Numbered from the stretch's first letter, positions 45,571 through 56,678 are shown. The stretch: 64,000 bases of DNA from Triticum aestivum (GCF_018294505.1 NC_057801.1:850110896-850174895), one strand, 5' to 3'. A program made the numbers and translations. Notes: generated by a model not told the origin, from the sequence alone.

Positions 45571-48500
45571 CTACTCAAAAATTACATCTTTGGAAAATTC
45601 ACCCGCTATAAGGCGGGCACCCTTCAGGATGCCCTTATAATACATCTCCGGCGTGCGATACTCCTTGCCCGGCGGTGGCGCATCCATCAATAGCTTCTCA
45701 GCATCCAGCTTGCCCGAGTGCACTTTAGCACGGGCGAGGGCCCGACGGGCACCTTCAATACAGGAGGAGCGCTTGATGACTTCAATCCATGGACAAGCGT
45801 CCACCAGCCGCCGCACCAGACCAAAGTAACTCCCAGGCATGGCTTCTCTAGGCCACAGCCGAACTATGAGGCCCTTCATGGCCTGTTCGGCCACCTTGTG
45901 GAGCTCGACCAGCTGCTTCAGCTGGTCGCTCAGGGGCACCGGCTGTTCGGCCTCAGCATATTGAGACGAGAACACCTTTTCCGTCGAGCTCCCCTCCTCG
46001 GCTCGGTAGAATGCGGCAGCATCAGACACACTACGGGGCAGATCGGCGAACGCTCCTGGAGAGCTCCGGATTCGGGTAAGTAACAGATAATTAACTTTTA
46101 CATGCTTGCTTTGCATAAAGAATGCCTTACCCGCCGCTATTTTCTTTATCGCCTCGATCTCCTGGAGGGCCTTATGGGCTTCGGCCTTAGCGGTTTTGGC
46201 ACCCTCAAGAGCCAAGGCGAGCTCGGACTCTCAAGACTTCGAGTCACGCTCCAAACTCTCGTGTTTTTCCACAAGAGCCTGGAGCTCTTGCCGCACCTCC
46301 GCCACCCGCGCCTCTTGCTTCTCTCGCTTGGTGCACTCCGAGGCCGCACTGTTCTCGGCCTTGGACACCGCCTCCTTCAGGGTCGCCACCTCGGTCGTGG
46401 CCCCTGCAACATTATCGTTGGTCCTGTCATTATTTTCAACCAGGTATTTCTATATACATTTACATACGGTATCATATACCATCCTTGTTCTCGAGCTGCT
46501 TCTTGGCACGACCGAGCTCGTTCTTGGACCGCTCGAGGCTCTCCTTCAATGCATTGACCTTCGCAGTGAGTGCGGCAAAGGTCAGCAGCGCAGCCTGCAT
46601 CCCCATATTGACATATTTATGTTAGACTCCTATGTATATCTTTTTAGATCCTCAGCTCGGCTTTTCTTTCTGAACGCCAAACTGAGCATCTGGGGCTACT
46701 GTCTATGCGGTAAAAAAATTATTTGTTTTGAATACATACCTCAAAGCCTGTTAACAGGCTTGTACAGGCTTCTCTCAGCCCGCTCTTAGCCGACTGAACC
46801 TTCTGAATCACCACACTCATAATAGTGCGGTGTTCCTCGTCAATGGAGGCGCCCTTAAGCACCTCCAGCAAATTGTCCGGCGCCTCCGGTTGGACGGAGG
46901 TCGTCGGCGTCGTAGGCTTGCCCTTCTTACGAAGGCGCCGCCTGTCGGACTCTGGAACCGTTGATGGTTCCGGAGCTGTGCCCAGCCCAGAGCCGGACTT
47001 AGATCCCTCTGGGGCTTTACCCCCTTTGGGACTGGAGTCCGGGAGGTCGCCTTGCGGCGCCTCCAGGACCACCTCCTCCTGGTTTAATCCCTTTTGGGAC
47101 TCCACCTCTGCGTCGTCCGCAGGGAGCGGGGAGGAAGCCGTCGGAAGTGAAGCACTGTTCACATCCAACGAATCCAGGGAGCTGCTCGATGAATCGCCGA
47201 GCTGAGCCTTGGGCGGACTGCATGATTGAATTCGGCGTCAGAAAATACCGAATAATAGAGGAGCGCCATAAGTTATTCGGGTATCCGGACACTTATGATT
47301 TTGCCAGGGGCTTGACCCTGGATGGCCATTCCTCCCCGCCATCTTCGGCATCGGAGGCGTAGTCCGGCAGAAGGGTCTTCCCCTTCTTGGGCCCTCCGGC
47401 CTTCCCAGTTGGGGTGGCCTTCCTCTTCTTTCCTCCCCCTGTTGGAGGGGGAGAGGCTTCTTCTTCTTCCTCCTCCTCGTCCTCAGAGGCGGAGGGTGCT
47501 TCGGGGTTATCGGGTGATGAATCCGACACCACCAGGCGCCGGGAGCTCTTTCGAGTCCCCGTGGTCTTCTTCTTGGCCTTCTTTTCCGGCACCACGTGAG
47601 GTGCCGGAACCAGCAGCCCCGTCAATCGGGCGTCCGCTGGGTCTTCTGGCAATGGAGCCAGACAACTAACCTGCCCGGACTTCTTTAGCCAGTCCTGTCA
47701 AAGGTAAGGGAGTTTAGATCCCGCATAGAGTCAAACTATGTAGAACAAGTACCCCGTAATTGGAAAATTAAGCTCACCGCGCTGGCTTGGCGCTTGGCGC
47801 AGAATTCGCGATCTTCGGTGACGGGAGGGGAGACCTCGGAGCTCTTGAATAGCACCTTCCAGGCATCCTCGTACTTTGTGTCGAAGAGCCGAGACAGAGT
47901 CTGGTGCTGGGCCGGGTCGAACTCCCACAAGTTGAAAGCCCGTCGTTGACACGGGAGAATCCGGCGGAAGAGCATGATCTGGACTACGGTGACGAGTTTA
48001 ACCTTCCTGTCGATCAGGTCCTTGATGCAGGTTTGAAGTCCGGTCACTTCTGCCGAATTACCCCACAACAGGCCCGTCTCTTTCCAAGATGTGAGCCGTG
48101 TAGGGATGCCAGATCGGAATTCGGGGGCCGCTGCCCATTGAGGGTCACGCCGCTTGGTGATATAGAACCACCCCGATTGCCACCCTTTGATGGTCTCTAC
48201 GAAGGTGCCCTCGAGCCATGTAACATTGGCTATCTTGCCCACCATGGCGCCTTCGCACACCGCTTGGCGGCCGCCCACGACCTTCGGCTTGATGCTGAAG
48301 ATCTTCAGCCATAGGCCAAACTGGGGCTGGATGCGGAGGAAGGCCTCGCACACGACGATAAACACCGAGATGTTGAGGATGAAGTTCGAGGCCAGATCGT
48401 GAAAGTCCAGGCCGTAGTAGAACATGAGCCCCCGGACGAACGGGTGAAGAGGGAAGCCCAGTCCGCGGAGGAAATGGGGGAGAAAAACAACCCTCTCATG

Positions 48501-48788
48501 GGGCCTAGGGGTGGGGATGAGTTGCCCCGCATCTGGAAGCCGGTGCGCGATGTCGTCAGACAAGTATCCGGCCTTCCTCAACTTTTTGATTTGCCCCTCC
48601 GTGACAGAGGAGGCCATCCATCTACCTCCCGCTCCGGACATGATTGGAGAAGGTTGAGGTGGGAAGTGCGGACTTGGGCGTTGGAGCTCGAGTGCGCAGG
48701 GAGGGATAAGCAAAGGAGGAAGAAGGCATAAATGGAAAGGGTGGATCCTTATCCCCTTATATGGGCGGCCGAAACTACAAGCCCCCAC
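45571..48788 (-). pseudogene. Antisense gene of the Gypsy element: Transposase_28-like domain and coiled coil
   Basis: A leftward multi-exon gene. The first long frame, 48788-47736 (ATG of the domain near 48640, MSGAGGRWMASS), contains a region I recognise as the plant Transposase_28 (putative gypsy type) domain: FLPHFLRGLGFPLHPFVRGL, YYGLDFHDLASNFILNISVF, QPQFGLWLKIFSI and GWQSGWFYITKR. Next come 47695-47295, acidic and Lys-rich (KKAKKKTTGTRKSS, EDEEEEEEEAS), and 47215-46740, Ser/Pro-rich ending SAKSGLREACTSLLTGFE. A coiled coil follows (46594-46490, then 46430-45571, LKEAVSKAENSAASE and LVEKHESLERD), with a single TGA at 46233-46231. The last frame ends GEFSKDVIFE. Intron positions are approximate. 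The domain's biochemical role is unknown. Confidence 0.7.
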
Positions 48789-49193
48789 CAGCCTAATAAA
48801 ACTCGCTTATCTCCCAAGCGCCGTAATCAATGGCGCGGTTGAGTTACCCATGCCCGTATTGATGAGAATCCCAGAATAAGGGGACACGATCTCTGCTTTG
48901 ACAAGACGTGCCAAGGAAACTGCCTTGCTAAACACGCTGAGGTGGAAAAGTAAAATGATTCAAGTAAAGACTTGGCCGTCGTGTGATGTCACGCTGCGGA
49001 ATGCGTCCGCAGATTAGATTGGTGCGGATATTATTCTCTCTACGGTGTTATGTGGAACTTATTTTGCAGAGCCAGACACTATCCTTGTGTTCAACATCTT
49101 CTATGGAGTATTTGGAGGAGGAACCCGCCTTGCAACACCGAAGACAATTTGCGAGCCGGACTCATCGTCATTGAAGCCTGGTTCAGGGGCTAC
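48789..49193. other. Upstream region of the antisense gene / pre-3'-LTR
   Basis: This lies between the antisense gene and the 3' LTR. ccttatatgggcg near 48756-48768 could be its TATA box in the leftward sense. The last bases before the LTR, gttcaggggctac, hold a weak polypurine-like ggggc rather than a clear tract. Confidence 0.4.
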
Positions 49194-49647
49194 TGAGGGA
49201 GTCCTGGATTAGGGGGTGTCCGGATGGCCGGACTCCCGGACTATGAAGATACAAGATTGAAGACGTCACCCCGTGTCCGGATGGGACTTTCCTTGGTGTG
49301 GAAGGCAAGCTTGGCGATACGATATGAAGATCTCCTCCCATTGCAACCGACTCTGTGTAACGCTAGCCCTCTCCGGTGTTTATATAAACCAGAGAGTTTT
49401 AGTCCGTAGGACAAACAACAATCATACCATAGGCTAGCTTCTAGGGTTTAGCCTCTCTGATCTCGTGGTAGATCAACTCTTGTACTACCCATATCATTAA
49501 TATTAATCAAGCAGGAGTAGGGTTTTACCTCCACCGAGAGGGCCCGAACCTGGGTAAAAACATCGTGTCCCTTGTCTCCTGTTACCATCCGCCTAGACGC
49601 ACAGTTCGGGACCCCCTACCCGAGATCCGCTGGTTTTGACACCGACA
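49194..49647 (+). repeat. 3' LTR of the non-autonomous Gypsy
   Basis: 454 bp, from TGAGGGAGTCCTGG to TTTGACACCGACA, followed by the TSD copy ggttg. Compared with the 5' LTR it lacks 18 bp and has about 15 substitutions. Confidence 0.9.
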
Positions 49648-49652
49648 GGTTG

Positions 49653-50913
49653 GCATATATCGAGATTAGGATTTGTCACTCCGTGTATCGGAGAGGTATC
49701 TCTGGGCCCTCTCGGTAATTCTCATCACTATAATCGTCGCAAGCAATGTGACTAATGAGTTAGTTGCGGGATGAAGTATTACGGAACGAGTAAAGAGACT
49801 TGCGACTAATGATACCGAACTAGGTATGATGATACCGACGATCGAATCTCGGGCAAGTAACATACCGATGACAAAGGGAACAACGTATGTTGTTGTGCGG
49901 TTTGACCGATAAAGATCTTTCGTAGAATATGTAGTAGCCAATATGGGCATCCAGGTTCCGCTATTGGTTATTGATCGGAGATTTGTCTCGATCATGTCTA
50001 CATAGTTCTCGAACCGTAGGGTCCGCACGCTTAACGTTCGATGGCGATTTGTATTATAAGTTATGTGTTTTTGATGACTGAAGTTTGTTTGGAGTTCCGG
50101 ATGAAATCACGGACATGACGAGGTGTCTCGAAATGGTCGAGAGGTAAAGATCGATATATTGAAAGGTTATGTTCGGACAACGGAATGGTTTCGGAAAAAT
50201 TCGGACATTTTCCAGAGTACCGGGAGGTTACCGGAACCCCCGAGGGGTTAATGGGCCAACATGGGCCTTAGTGGAGAAGAGGAGGCAACAGCGAGGAGGT
50301 GGCGCGTACCCCCCCCCCCCCCCACCCCCCAAGCCCAGTCCGAATTGGACAAGGGGTGGGGGCACGACCCCCCTCTTTCTTTCTCCCTCTCCACCTTCCC
50401 CTTCTCCCATCTCCGGAAAAAGGAAAGGGGAATCCTACTAGGACTCGGGGTCCTAGTAGGTCTCCCTCCTTGGCGCGCCCCCTCTATGCCGGCTGCCTCC
50501 CCAAAGAGATATCAGTTGTTCTCTTTGCCGTGTGCGGTGCCCCCTCCACAGTTTACTCCTCCGGTCATAGCGTTGTAGTGCTTAGGCGAAGCCCTGCGCG
50601 GATCATATCCTCAACACCGTCACCACGCCGTCGTGCTGACGGAACTCTCCCTCGACCCTGTACTAGATCGAGAGTTCGAGAGACGTCATCGAGCTGAACG
50701 TGTGCTGAACACGGAGGTGACGTACGTTCGGTACTTGGATCGGTTGGATGGTGAAGACGTTTGACTACATCAACCGTGTTAACTAAATGTTTCCGTTTTC
50801 AGTCTACGAGGATACGTGGACATACTATCCCCCTCTCGTTGCTATGCATCTCCTAGATAGATCTTGTGTGATCGTAGGAAATTTTTTGAAATTGCATGCT
50901 ACGTTTCCCAACA
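49653..50913 (+). repeat. 3' LTR of Angela copy 2, second part
   Basis: It continues the LTR broken at 31859 and ends ACGTTTCCCAACA at 50913. A run of 14 C lies at about 50311-50324. The next five bases are accac, which do not match the aaacg before the 5' LTR at 16504. To the right the sequence is no longer repeat-like. Confidence 0.85.
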
Positions 50914-51209
50914 ACCACTGCCACCATCAACGTGGTGGGAAGGAGGATACGTGTTGAAATTTGAATAAAAAAGACATAGCACTGTGTGTGCGGCAGGAGG
51001 ATTTTTTCTTTTGCGCAAGGAGGGTTCTGATATACATTTTTCTCCGGTTACAACACACAAGCATTTTTAATAGTTAACGTAATTTTTGGAAGCATTAATT
51101 TTGAATATTGATTTGGTGGAAACAAATCACGACTTACCAGAAAAATAGAAAATAGAGTTGTTACTTGTTACCGTAATTTTTGGGAAGCAGCTTTGGACCG
51201 GGAAAACTG
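50914..51209. other. Intergenic, nothing recognised
   Basis: AT-rich sequence between the Angela LTR and an F-box fragment. No gene, repeat or clear signal was seen. Confidence 0.5.
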
Positions 51210-51269
51210 ATGCGTGCGTATATGGAGGACTCTGAGCTTCTCTCGGTCTGTTCATTTTAGCACGGCCAT

Positions 51270-51585
51270 GCCTCCGTTCCGGGGCTGGACGAACCTGGCC
51301 GGAGCTCGTCGTCCACATCGCCGACGGCTTCGACGACCTCAAGTGCTACTCCAGCACGCGGGGAGCCTGCAGGACATGGCGTCGCGCGCTCGCCTCGCAA
51401 TTCCCGTCGCTGCTCGTCGACCCTGCCAGGCGCTGGACCGCCGCCGCCAAGCGCCATACCACCGCAACCTTGCTCCTCGCCATCGCTCCTTCGAGCTTAA
51501 CGCCATCCCCTCAAGCGAGCTCTGCCCCGCTGCGCGCCGCTCCTTCCATACATAGCCATATATACACTATATATACCTAATTTTT
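51270..51585 (+). pseudogene. F-box gene fragment
   Basis: In the frame that reads TWPELVVHIADGFDDLKCYS and then GACRTWRRALASQFPSLLVD, the sequence matches the start of plant F-box/DUF295 (KIB1-like) proteins: W-x-E-L, a hydrophobic helix, and the C-R-x-W-R motif that ends an F-box. Upstream the only nearby ATG (51268) is in another frame, so the natural start seems lost by a shift. After about 65 residues the frame runs into unrelated Ser/Ala/Pro residues and stops near 51585. There is no DUF295 part. It is probably a leftover of a tandem duplication, since two related genes lie within 4 kb. Confidence 0.55.
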
Positions 51586-52283
51586 TGGAAAAAATAATCG
51601 GTATTCAACTGAATACCCATGAATTGAAGTGGGCCCGCCCCTGTTCCTCGCTTGCCCACCAGAATTTTCGCACCATATGACTGATACTATCACACAGTTT
51701 TTGTGAGATCAAAACAGACCATCGCATAAGTTGTGGAGACATGATTTCCTGTCGTTCAACTTTGGCAGTTTAATTTTACAGATACACTTTTTGCAAAAAT
51801 ATTGTCCAGATGGCCTGTAAGTCGATTCTTTATGCGTGGCACTTTTAACATGTCAGTTAATTTCAAATGCTCAAGTTATAGTAATAGCTGACCATATATT
51901 TACTTTTCAAGATCGTGAAAAATTAAGGTAAATAGACTTGCAGCTGGTAACTGAAGGCGGCCTTTGGATGTCTGTTCCGTTCCCATTCTAAGAACATGTA
52001 TGATATATTGATATATATGAACCACACATTATTGGAATGAAAGTATGTACAGTCTAATAGAGCTCTCCTACTAGACTTGCAAATTTGCAATATAGCAAAG
52101 ATCCATCAAAAATGCTGTTAACCTGAGTATGTGTGCCTTTCATGTTGAATATACCACTGACTGAGTTCAACATAGATAGGGTGATACGAAGTCAACAAGA
52201 ACGAAAACTACAAGTCCTAAAACCTGCCGTTGTCAGGGCATGTGCTAGGATAGCAAAACTATGTGAAGTGCAAAGCTGACTGT
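51586..52283. other. Intergenic / 3' flank of the F-box gene
   Basis: AT-rich, containing tatatacactatatatac near 51560-51578 and gatatattgatatatatg near 52001-52018. I see no gene. Confidence 0.5.
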
Positions 52284-53464
52284 TCACTTGCCGGCACCAT
52301 AGACCAAGCTGGGAAGCACCCAGAAGCTCTCAATCTCCTGCCTTGCGCCTTCTGGAATGTATGAATCGCGGTGAGCTGCACTGTAAATCGACTGACCGAG
52401 CTCTGTTGCTATCCAAGGAGCATCAGAATCTTGAGATGAAAGACTCGAAATGTAAATGCAATTACTCTTTCCACCCCATCTTTCAGGGTTCATGCAAGAA
52501 AATGTAGGGCTCCTCAACCCAATGCTAACAAACATAGCCCAATTTTCCAACTTTTCCAGTTTGACCCACTTAGCTGGTTTGGCTGAGAAATCTAAGCGGA
52601 AGACTTGAAAGAAGTACTCAACCACATCAACCATGAGAAGCATGTCACCACATACCACCAACCATGGAACATTACTTGAGCCTACAACCACGTCCTCTCG
52701 CCACAAAACTGTTACTTCCTGCATGCCGAGCTGAGGTGCCAAGGATATGGTATTGAGCCTATAAAGAGAGTCCATGGCAAACATCTGACCTTTAAAGAGC
52801 ACAATCTGATAAATGAATTTAGCTTCACCAACAAAGGGGCTCTCTGTCCAGGAGGTTGTTCCAACTTTCCATAGGAACATGGACTTTCGCGAGCAAAGGA
52901 GGAGGCGCGACTTTGGCGAATTGAGTGGAGCCATAAGGAACCCACAATAGATTTCACAGTTGCGGTTTGCTGGGAGTTTGGGGGGCTTCACCTTAATGCA
53001 CGTGTAAACATCAACTAGGAGGAAGTGCTCCCTACAGGAGAAGATAAGATACCCATATGAATAACCCAAAAAGCGCATGTAACTTGGAGTGTTTCGGGGC
53101 GCTGTACGATGAAGAGATAAGTTACTGTTCATGGGATCATTAAGTTTCCATTTATAATTAGATAAAAGACTGTATTCTCCGGTGATATGCTGATGAGCAT
53201 AGCGAATATCAGCTTTGAGGTGGAGAGGTGGGAAGGCGAAGGCATATATGGGTGGGAAGGAAGATATTGCATCACGCCAAGAGCGGCATGTGCCAGTAAT
53301 TGCAAGAAATTCATGGAATGAGCTAAGAAGAAGAATGATTTGGTAAAGCAAGATATCCGTGAGGTCTGCCCAAACATATCGCCTATATGAAGCTGAGGTA
53401 AATCTCGGGGTGTGGCAAAATTTTCTACATGGCCGCTTTGAGACTTCAGCAATCTCTCTGTCAC
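52284..53464 (-). CDS. F-box protein with DUF295 domain
   Basis: Likely a substrate adaptor of an SCF ubiquitin ligase: the F-box binds SKP1 and the rest selects the target. The frame runs leftward to the stop at 52284. The F-box reads VWADLTDILLYQIILLLSSF and then CRSWRDAISSFPPI. The downstream part has DUF295-type features: FLGYSYGYLIFSCREHFLLV, IVLFKGQMFAMDSLYRL, WLVVCGDMLLMV and VFRLDF. It ends SFWVLPSLVYGAGK. The frame stays open upstream of 53351, and a possible splice acceptor (ttgtgacag) is near 53460; the first exon with the real ATG was not identified. No internal stop is seen over about 390 codons, so this is the best candidate for a living host gene in the window. Confidence 0.75.
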
Positions 53465-53720
53465 AACAAATTCAAGAAGAATGCATAAGAATCAAGATAT
53501 CAAAGATCATAGATACATAATTAGTAAATCTGTAGAAATGTTGTAGATAGGTTATTACACCAACACTACACGTCAATGGAGAAAAATATGTCTCTTTCAC
53601 CAAACATTAAGTTCGTTTAGAACAAGACATGTATCGGCATGGAACATCTGAACCACAAAAAGCTATACCGAAACACGCAACTTCTTAGTTTTTACCCTGA
53701 GAACAGGAACTTGATATCTA
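53465..53720. other. Region between the two divergent F-box-type genes
   Basis: AT-rich. It may hold a first exon and promoter of the minus-strand F-box gene. I could not fix a TATA box or start. Confidence 0.35.
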
Positions 53721-53915
53721 CTCCCTGCTTTCCTAAATACAAGTGTTTTTAGAGATTTAAATATGAACTACATATGGAGCAAAATGAGTGAATGTACACT
53801 CTAAAATATGTCTACATTCATCCGTATGTAATTCGTATTGAAATCTCTAAAAAGACTTAGATTTAGGAAATTCGTATTGAAATCTATAAAAAGACTTAGA
53901 TTTAGGAACGGAGGG
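53721..53915. mobile_element. Stowaway-type MITE with internal partial duplication
   Basis: It starts ctccctgctttcctaaatac after TA (53719-53720). The inverse end is gtatttaggaacggaggg-like, at 53899-53915. The arms agatttaaatatgaactacatat and atacgaatt-type sequence are inverted copies. The right arm is present twice: a segment of about 40 bp beginning attcgtattgaaatct and ending ttaggaa is tandemly repeated (about 53830-53868 and 53869-53907). No TA is seen after the right end. Confidence 0.75.
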
Positions 53916-53931
53916 TTCCTAAATCGATCTC

Positions 53932-55035
53932 GCCGCCATGGAGGATCTGGTTATCCACCGCCGACCCCCGCACCATCCGGTACCTCACCATCGGACACCT
54001 CCGCCCTAGCATCCACGACCCTCTCACCGGAACTGTCACCCATCTGCCTCTCTTGCCGCTTGCGTTCTATGTTGAAGCCCAGTGGGAGGACAAGAGCCTC
54101 CACGGTGGGGTTTATGGCGACGGTGCCATCGTTCTATATACCGCAGTCTCAACCTTTGACGGAGACGGACTCAGTGCCAGGTTCATGGCGGCGCTCCTGC
54201 GCCTGGGCGATGCTGAGTGGACTTTCGTGAAGAGGACCCTTGAGAATTTGAGGAGACCCGGAGGGTTCTGTGCAGCGTACCACGGCGGCAGGATCTTGTT
54301 CACAGTTGAGGCTAGCATCTGGCATGTTGCCACGCCAGACAGCAGCGATGATGTGGGCGACTTGCTCAGGCGAGTTCCAAAGCCGCACATGTTGTTGCAG
54401 GACAGCTACATCCTGGAGTCCTGCAGGGAGCTTTTATTGGCCACCATCCAAATCAAGATCATGCTCCATACGAATAACAATGGGAGCGGCGGGATGGCTC
54501 GATCTCACCCACAATGTGTGACCGTGCACGCCCTAGAGAAGGTGGGCTCGGCGCCAGAGAAGACACGATGGGTGAGAAAGCATGGCCGTAGCTTGGCAGA
54601 CCGCGTGCTGTTTTTGGGGTCACCCAACAGTTTCGCCGTAGATGCCTCTGTGCTAGGCGACCACAATGGCGGCTGCGCCTACTTTGTCTACCACTCTCAT
54701 GATGCCTCCCCTCATGAGAAATACGGCGTGTTTAGGTACAACCTCATAATGAACAAGGTTGAGTTCATTAAACAGCTACCTCAAGGTTGGAGAGACAAGA
54801 AGTGCACCTGGCTCGTGCCCTGGTATGCCATGGCCCCAACTAAGGTAAACACGTACGTAATATAATCCTCCATTCATTCTATTGTTAGTTAAAGCCAATA
54901 TAACAAGCAAGAGCTAAGCGTCCGGGCTATGTGTAAGCATCTCTAGTAGCGTTATGAAATGACAATAATTCAACATTGATCTTGCTCTATCAGGAACTCA
55001 CTGAGATGTCACCGGAGGCAGCAGGAGAATGCTAG
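53932..55035 (+). pseudogene. DUF295 protein gene lacking its F-box (truncated)
   Basis: The coding frame reads WRIWLSTADPRTIRYLTIGH from about 53937 and stays open to 54844. There the donor AAG/gtaaac and the acceptor tatcag/GAACTC at 54993 join in frame to a last exon (54994-55035) ending AAGEC-stop. The C-terminal half is typical DUF295: RSLADRVLFLGSPNSFAVDA, YFVYHSHDA, YGVFRYNLIMNKVEF and CTWLVPWY. The normal N-terminal F-box is missing: upstream lies a Stowaway MITE, and the only close ATG (53938) is in a different frame. Without an F-box it would not join an SCF complex. It might be read from an unseen upstream exon, but truncation by the MITE or a deletion is more likely. Confidence 0.65.
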
Positions 55036-55855
55036 TCCAACACGCCTCATTCAGATGCATAGGGAGGCATTACGAGCCTTGTGTGAGGGTATTGCGATTC
55101 TTCTTCTACAACCGCTTCCCGGAAAGTGTCTACATAGTCTACCACAAAAGAAGACCTAAGTGCTCCGAGCGTACTTTGCATGCCCATTCTAAACAGGCTA
55201 TAGATGCTCTCAACAGCCTTGTTTTGGATGGTTGCAATCTCTATCTTCGTGAGAAGGACTGTTTGGCGACGATATAGAGCAGCAGAGCTACATACAGTTG
55301 GATCCTCATGGCTGTGGTTACAGTGAATTTGATTTTGTAGTCCTGATTTTGATCGCCTAGAGCACACCAACGCCTTTGTTATTTGATTAGGGCACACATA
55401 CTAGACACCAAAGCTATGCTTATTATTGAAGTCGACTACCTGACTGAGGAGAGTGAAAAAAATACATAATTTCCATGTATGCAGATGGGAGGACATAGAT
55501 ATGCCATACAACAGGCGAAGGTTTGCAAAAAAAAAAAGGAAAAACTAGATCCACTTTGCTTATACTAATAAACCGTTGACATCAATATGTAGATCTAGTT
55601 ACATCAGACTCATAAGTTGGATCATCTTAAAACAGTTGTACATACAAGCTAATTAATTGGCACGCTCCATGCCAGTTGGGCCGGCCGGGCTGCTAGCTTA
55701 ACCAAACAAGTTTTATCCAAGATCGGCAGCTATAAATTGGACGGCTGCTTCGATGGATACGGCTGGGTTTCAGTTAATCGCGGGTTTCAGTTGACATGGA
55801 AATCTTGCTTGCCAAACAGGCACATGCCTCTGTGCGACGCGCTATTTACTAGTAC
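55036..55855. other. 3' flank and intergenic sequence
   Basis: The first 250 bp are open in one frame (55029-55277), but this begins within the last exon and shows no domain, so it is not called as a gene. The rest has no feature beyond a short A-run near 55531. Confidence 0.45.
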
Positions 55856-55857
55856 TA

Positions 55858-55938
55858 CTCCCTCTGTAAAGAAATATAAGATCGTTTAGATCACTAAATT
55901 AGTATTCTAAATGCTCTTATATTTCTTTACGGAGGGAG
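55858..55938. mobile_element. Stowaway MITE, 81 bp
   Basis: Perfect TA target duplication (55856-55857 and 55939-55940), ends ctccctctgtaaagaaatataag and its inverse cttatatttctttacggagggag, folding into one long hairpin. This is a classical Tc1/mariner-derived MITE of grasses. Confidence 0.93.
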
Positions 55939-56056
55939 TACTTCACATGGATCTCACGTCACCGTCCAGCTAAAATTAACAACATCACAGAGATGAGCTT
56001 GCCAGAGTCGATCCATACATCCTTCAACACAGACATCGATCAAAATCTATAGAGCC

Positions 56057-56317
56057 ATGGACCCGTGGTCAGTGGGCTGTCGTGACAGCAGTGATGCCGG
56101 TGTTGCTGCTGACCGTTGTACCGACGAAGGTACGGCGTCACCCCCGGCACTTCCAACTGAGCCCTTCCTAGTCCCATACCCTGGCACTCCTTTGTCGGTG
56201 GCAGCGACGAAGAAGGTAGTGGGAGTGTCTCTCCTCCTCGCCATCACCTCTGCAGGGAGCTGCTGCGTCAGATATATCCAGCTAGCTACTATAGTGGGAG
56301 CAAGTGTAAACTCCTAA
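56057..56317 (+). CDS. Hypothetical 86-residue protein with hydrophobic C-terminal half
   Basis: ATG at 56057 in good context (agccATGGa). The first half is acidic and rich in Ser, Pro and Thr. The second half has a hydrophobic stretch, VVGVSLLLAITSAGSCCV, that could span a membrane, followed by IQLATIVGASV. I do not recognise a family. It lies alone between a MITE and the border of an LTR-like element (TSD candidate from 56319). It may be chance. Confidence 0.2.
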   Translation: MDPWSVGCRDSSDAGVAADRCTDEGTASPPALPTEPFLVPYPGTPLSVAATKKVVGVSLLLAITSAGSCCVRYIQLATIVGASVNS

Positions 56318-56678
56318 GCTTATTGTTAGAACGGCTAGATGAAGATTGTTGGAAACGTGCGTTGATTTATTGCTTGAGCCTCGTGGGCATATATATAGGA
56401 GTACATGATCTATTTAGACTACAACACAAGCCAGAATACTCCCTAGTATATCCTATGTTTCCAATACAATCACGATAATCAACATTCCCCCGCAGTCACA
56501 ACGGTAGCGATGCAGACGGCGAGACTATAGAAAAATCCGAAGGTAAGCCGATGGACCCCCCCCCCCCCCTCCCACCTCCCACACACTCATAACGATAGGG
56601 ATGCAGACAGTAAGACTAGAGAAGAATCTGAAGGTAAGCCGACAGACCACCACCCCCCCCCCCAACAGTGGTATAACT

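Larger units (their letters stand above)
31860..49647 (+). mobile_element. Non-autonomous Gypsy (Fatima-like LTR) with nested Copia
   Basis: The LTRs are at 31860-32330 and 49194-49647, flanked by the perfect 5-bp TSD ggttg (31855-31859 and 49648-49652). Inside are gag and protease on the plus strand. There is no reverse transcriptase, RNase H or integrase. In their place, a multi-exon gene runs on the minus strand (48788-45571). A Copia element (32879-41567) interrupts gag. The LTRs differ at about 15 of 454 aligned bases, plus an 18-bp indel. The family name is tentative. Confidence 0.88.

Noticed and set aside
55029..55277. 82-residue frame after the DUF295 gene
   Set aside because: It begins inside the last exon in another frame and has no recognisable feature.
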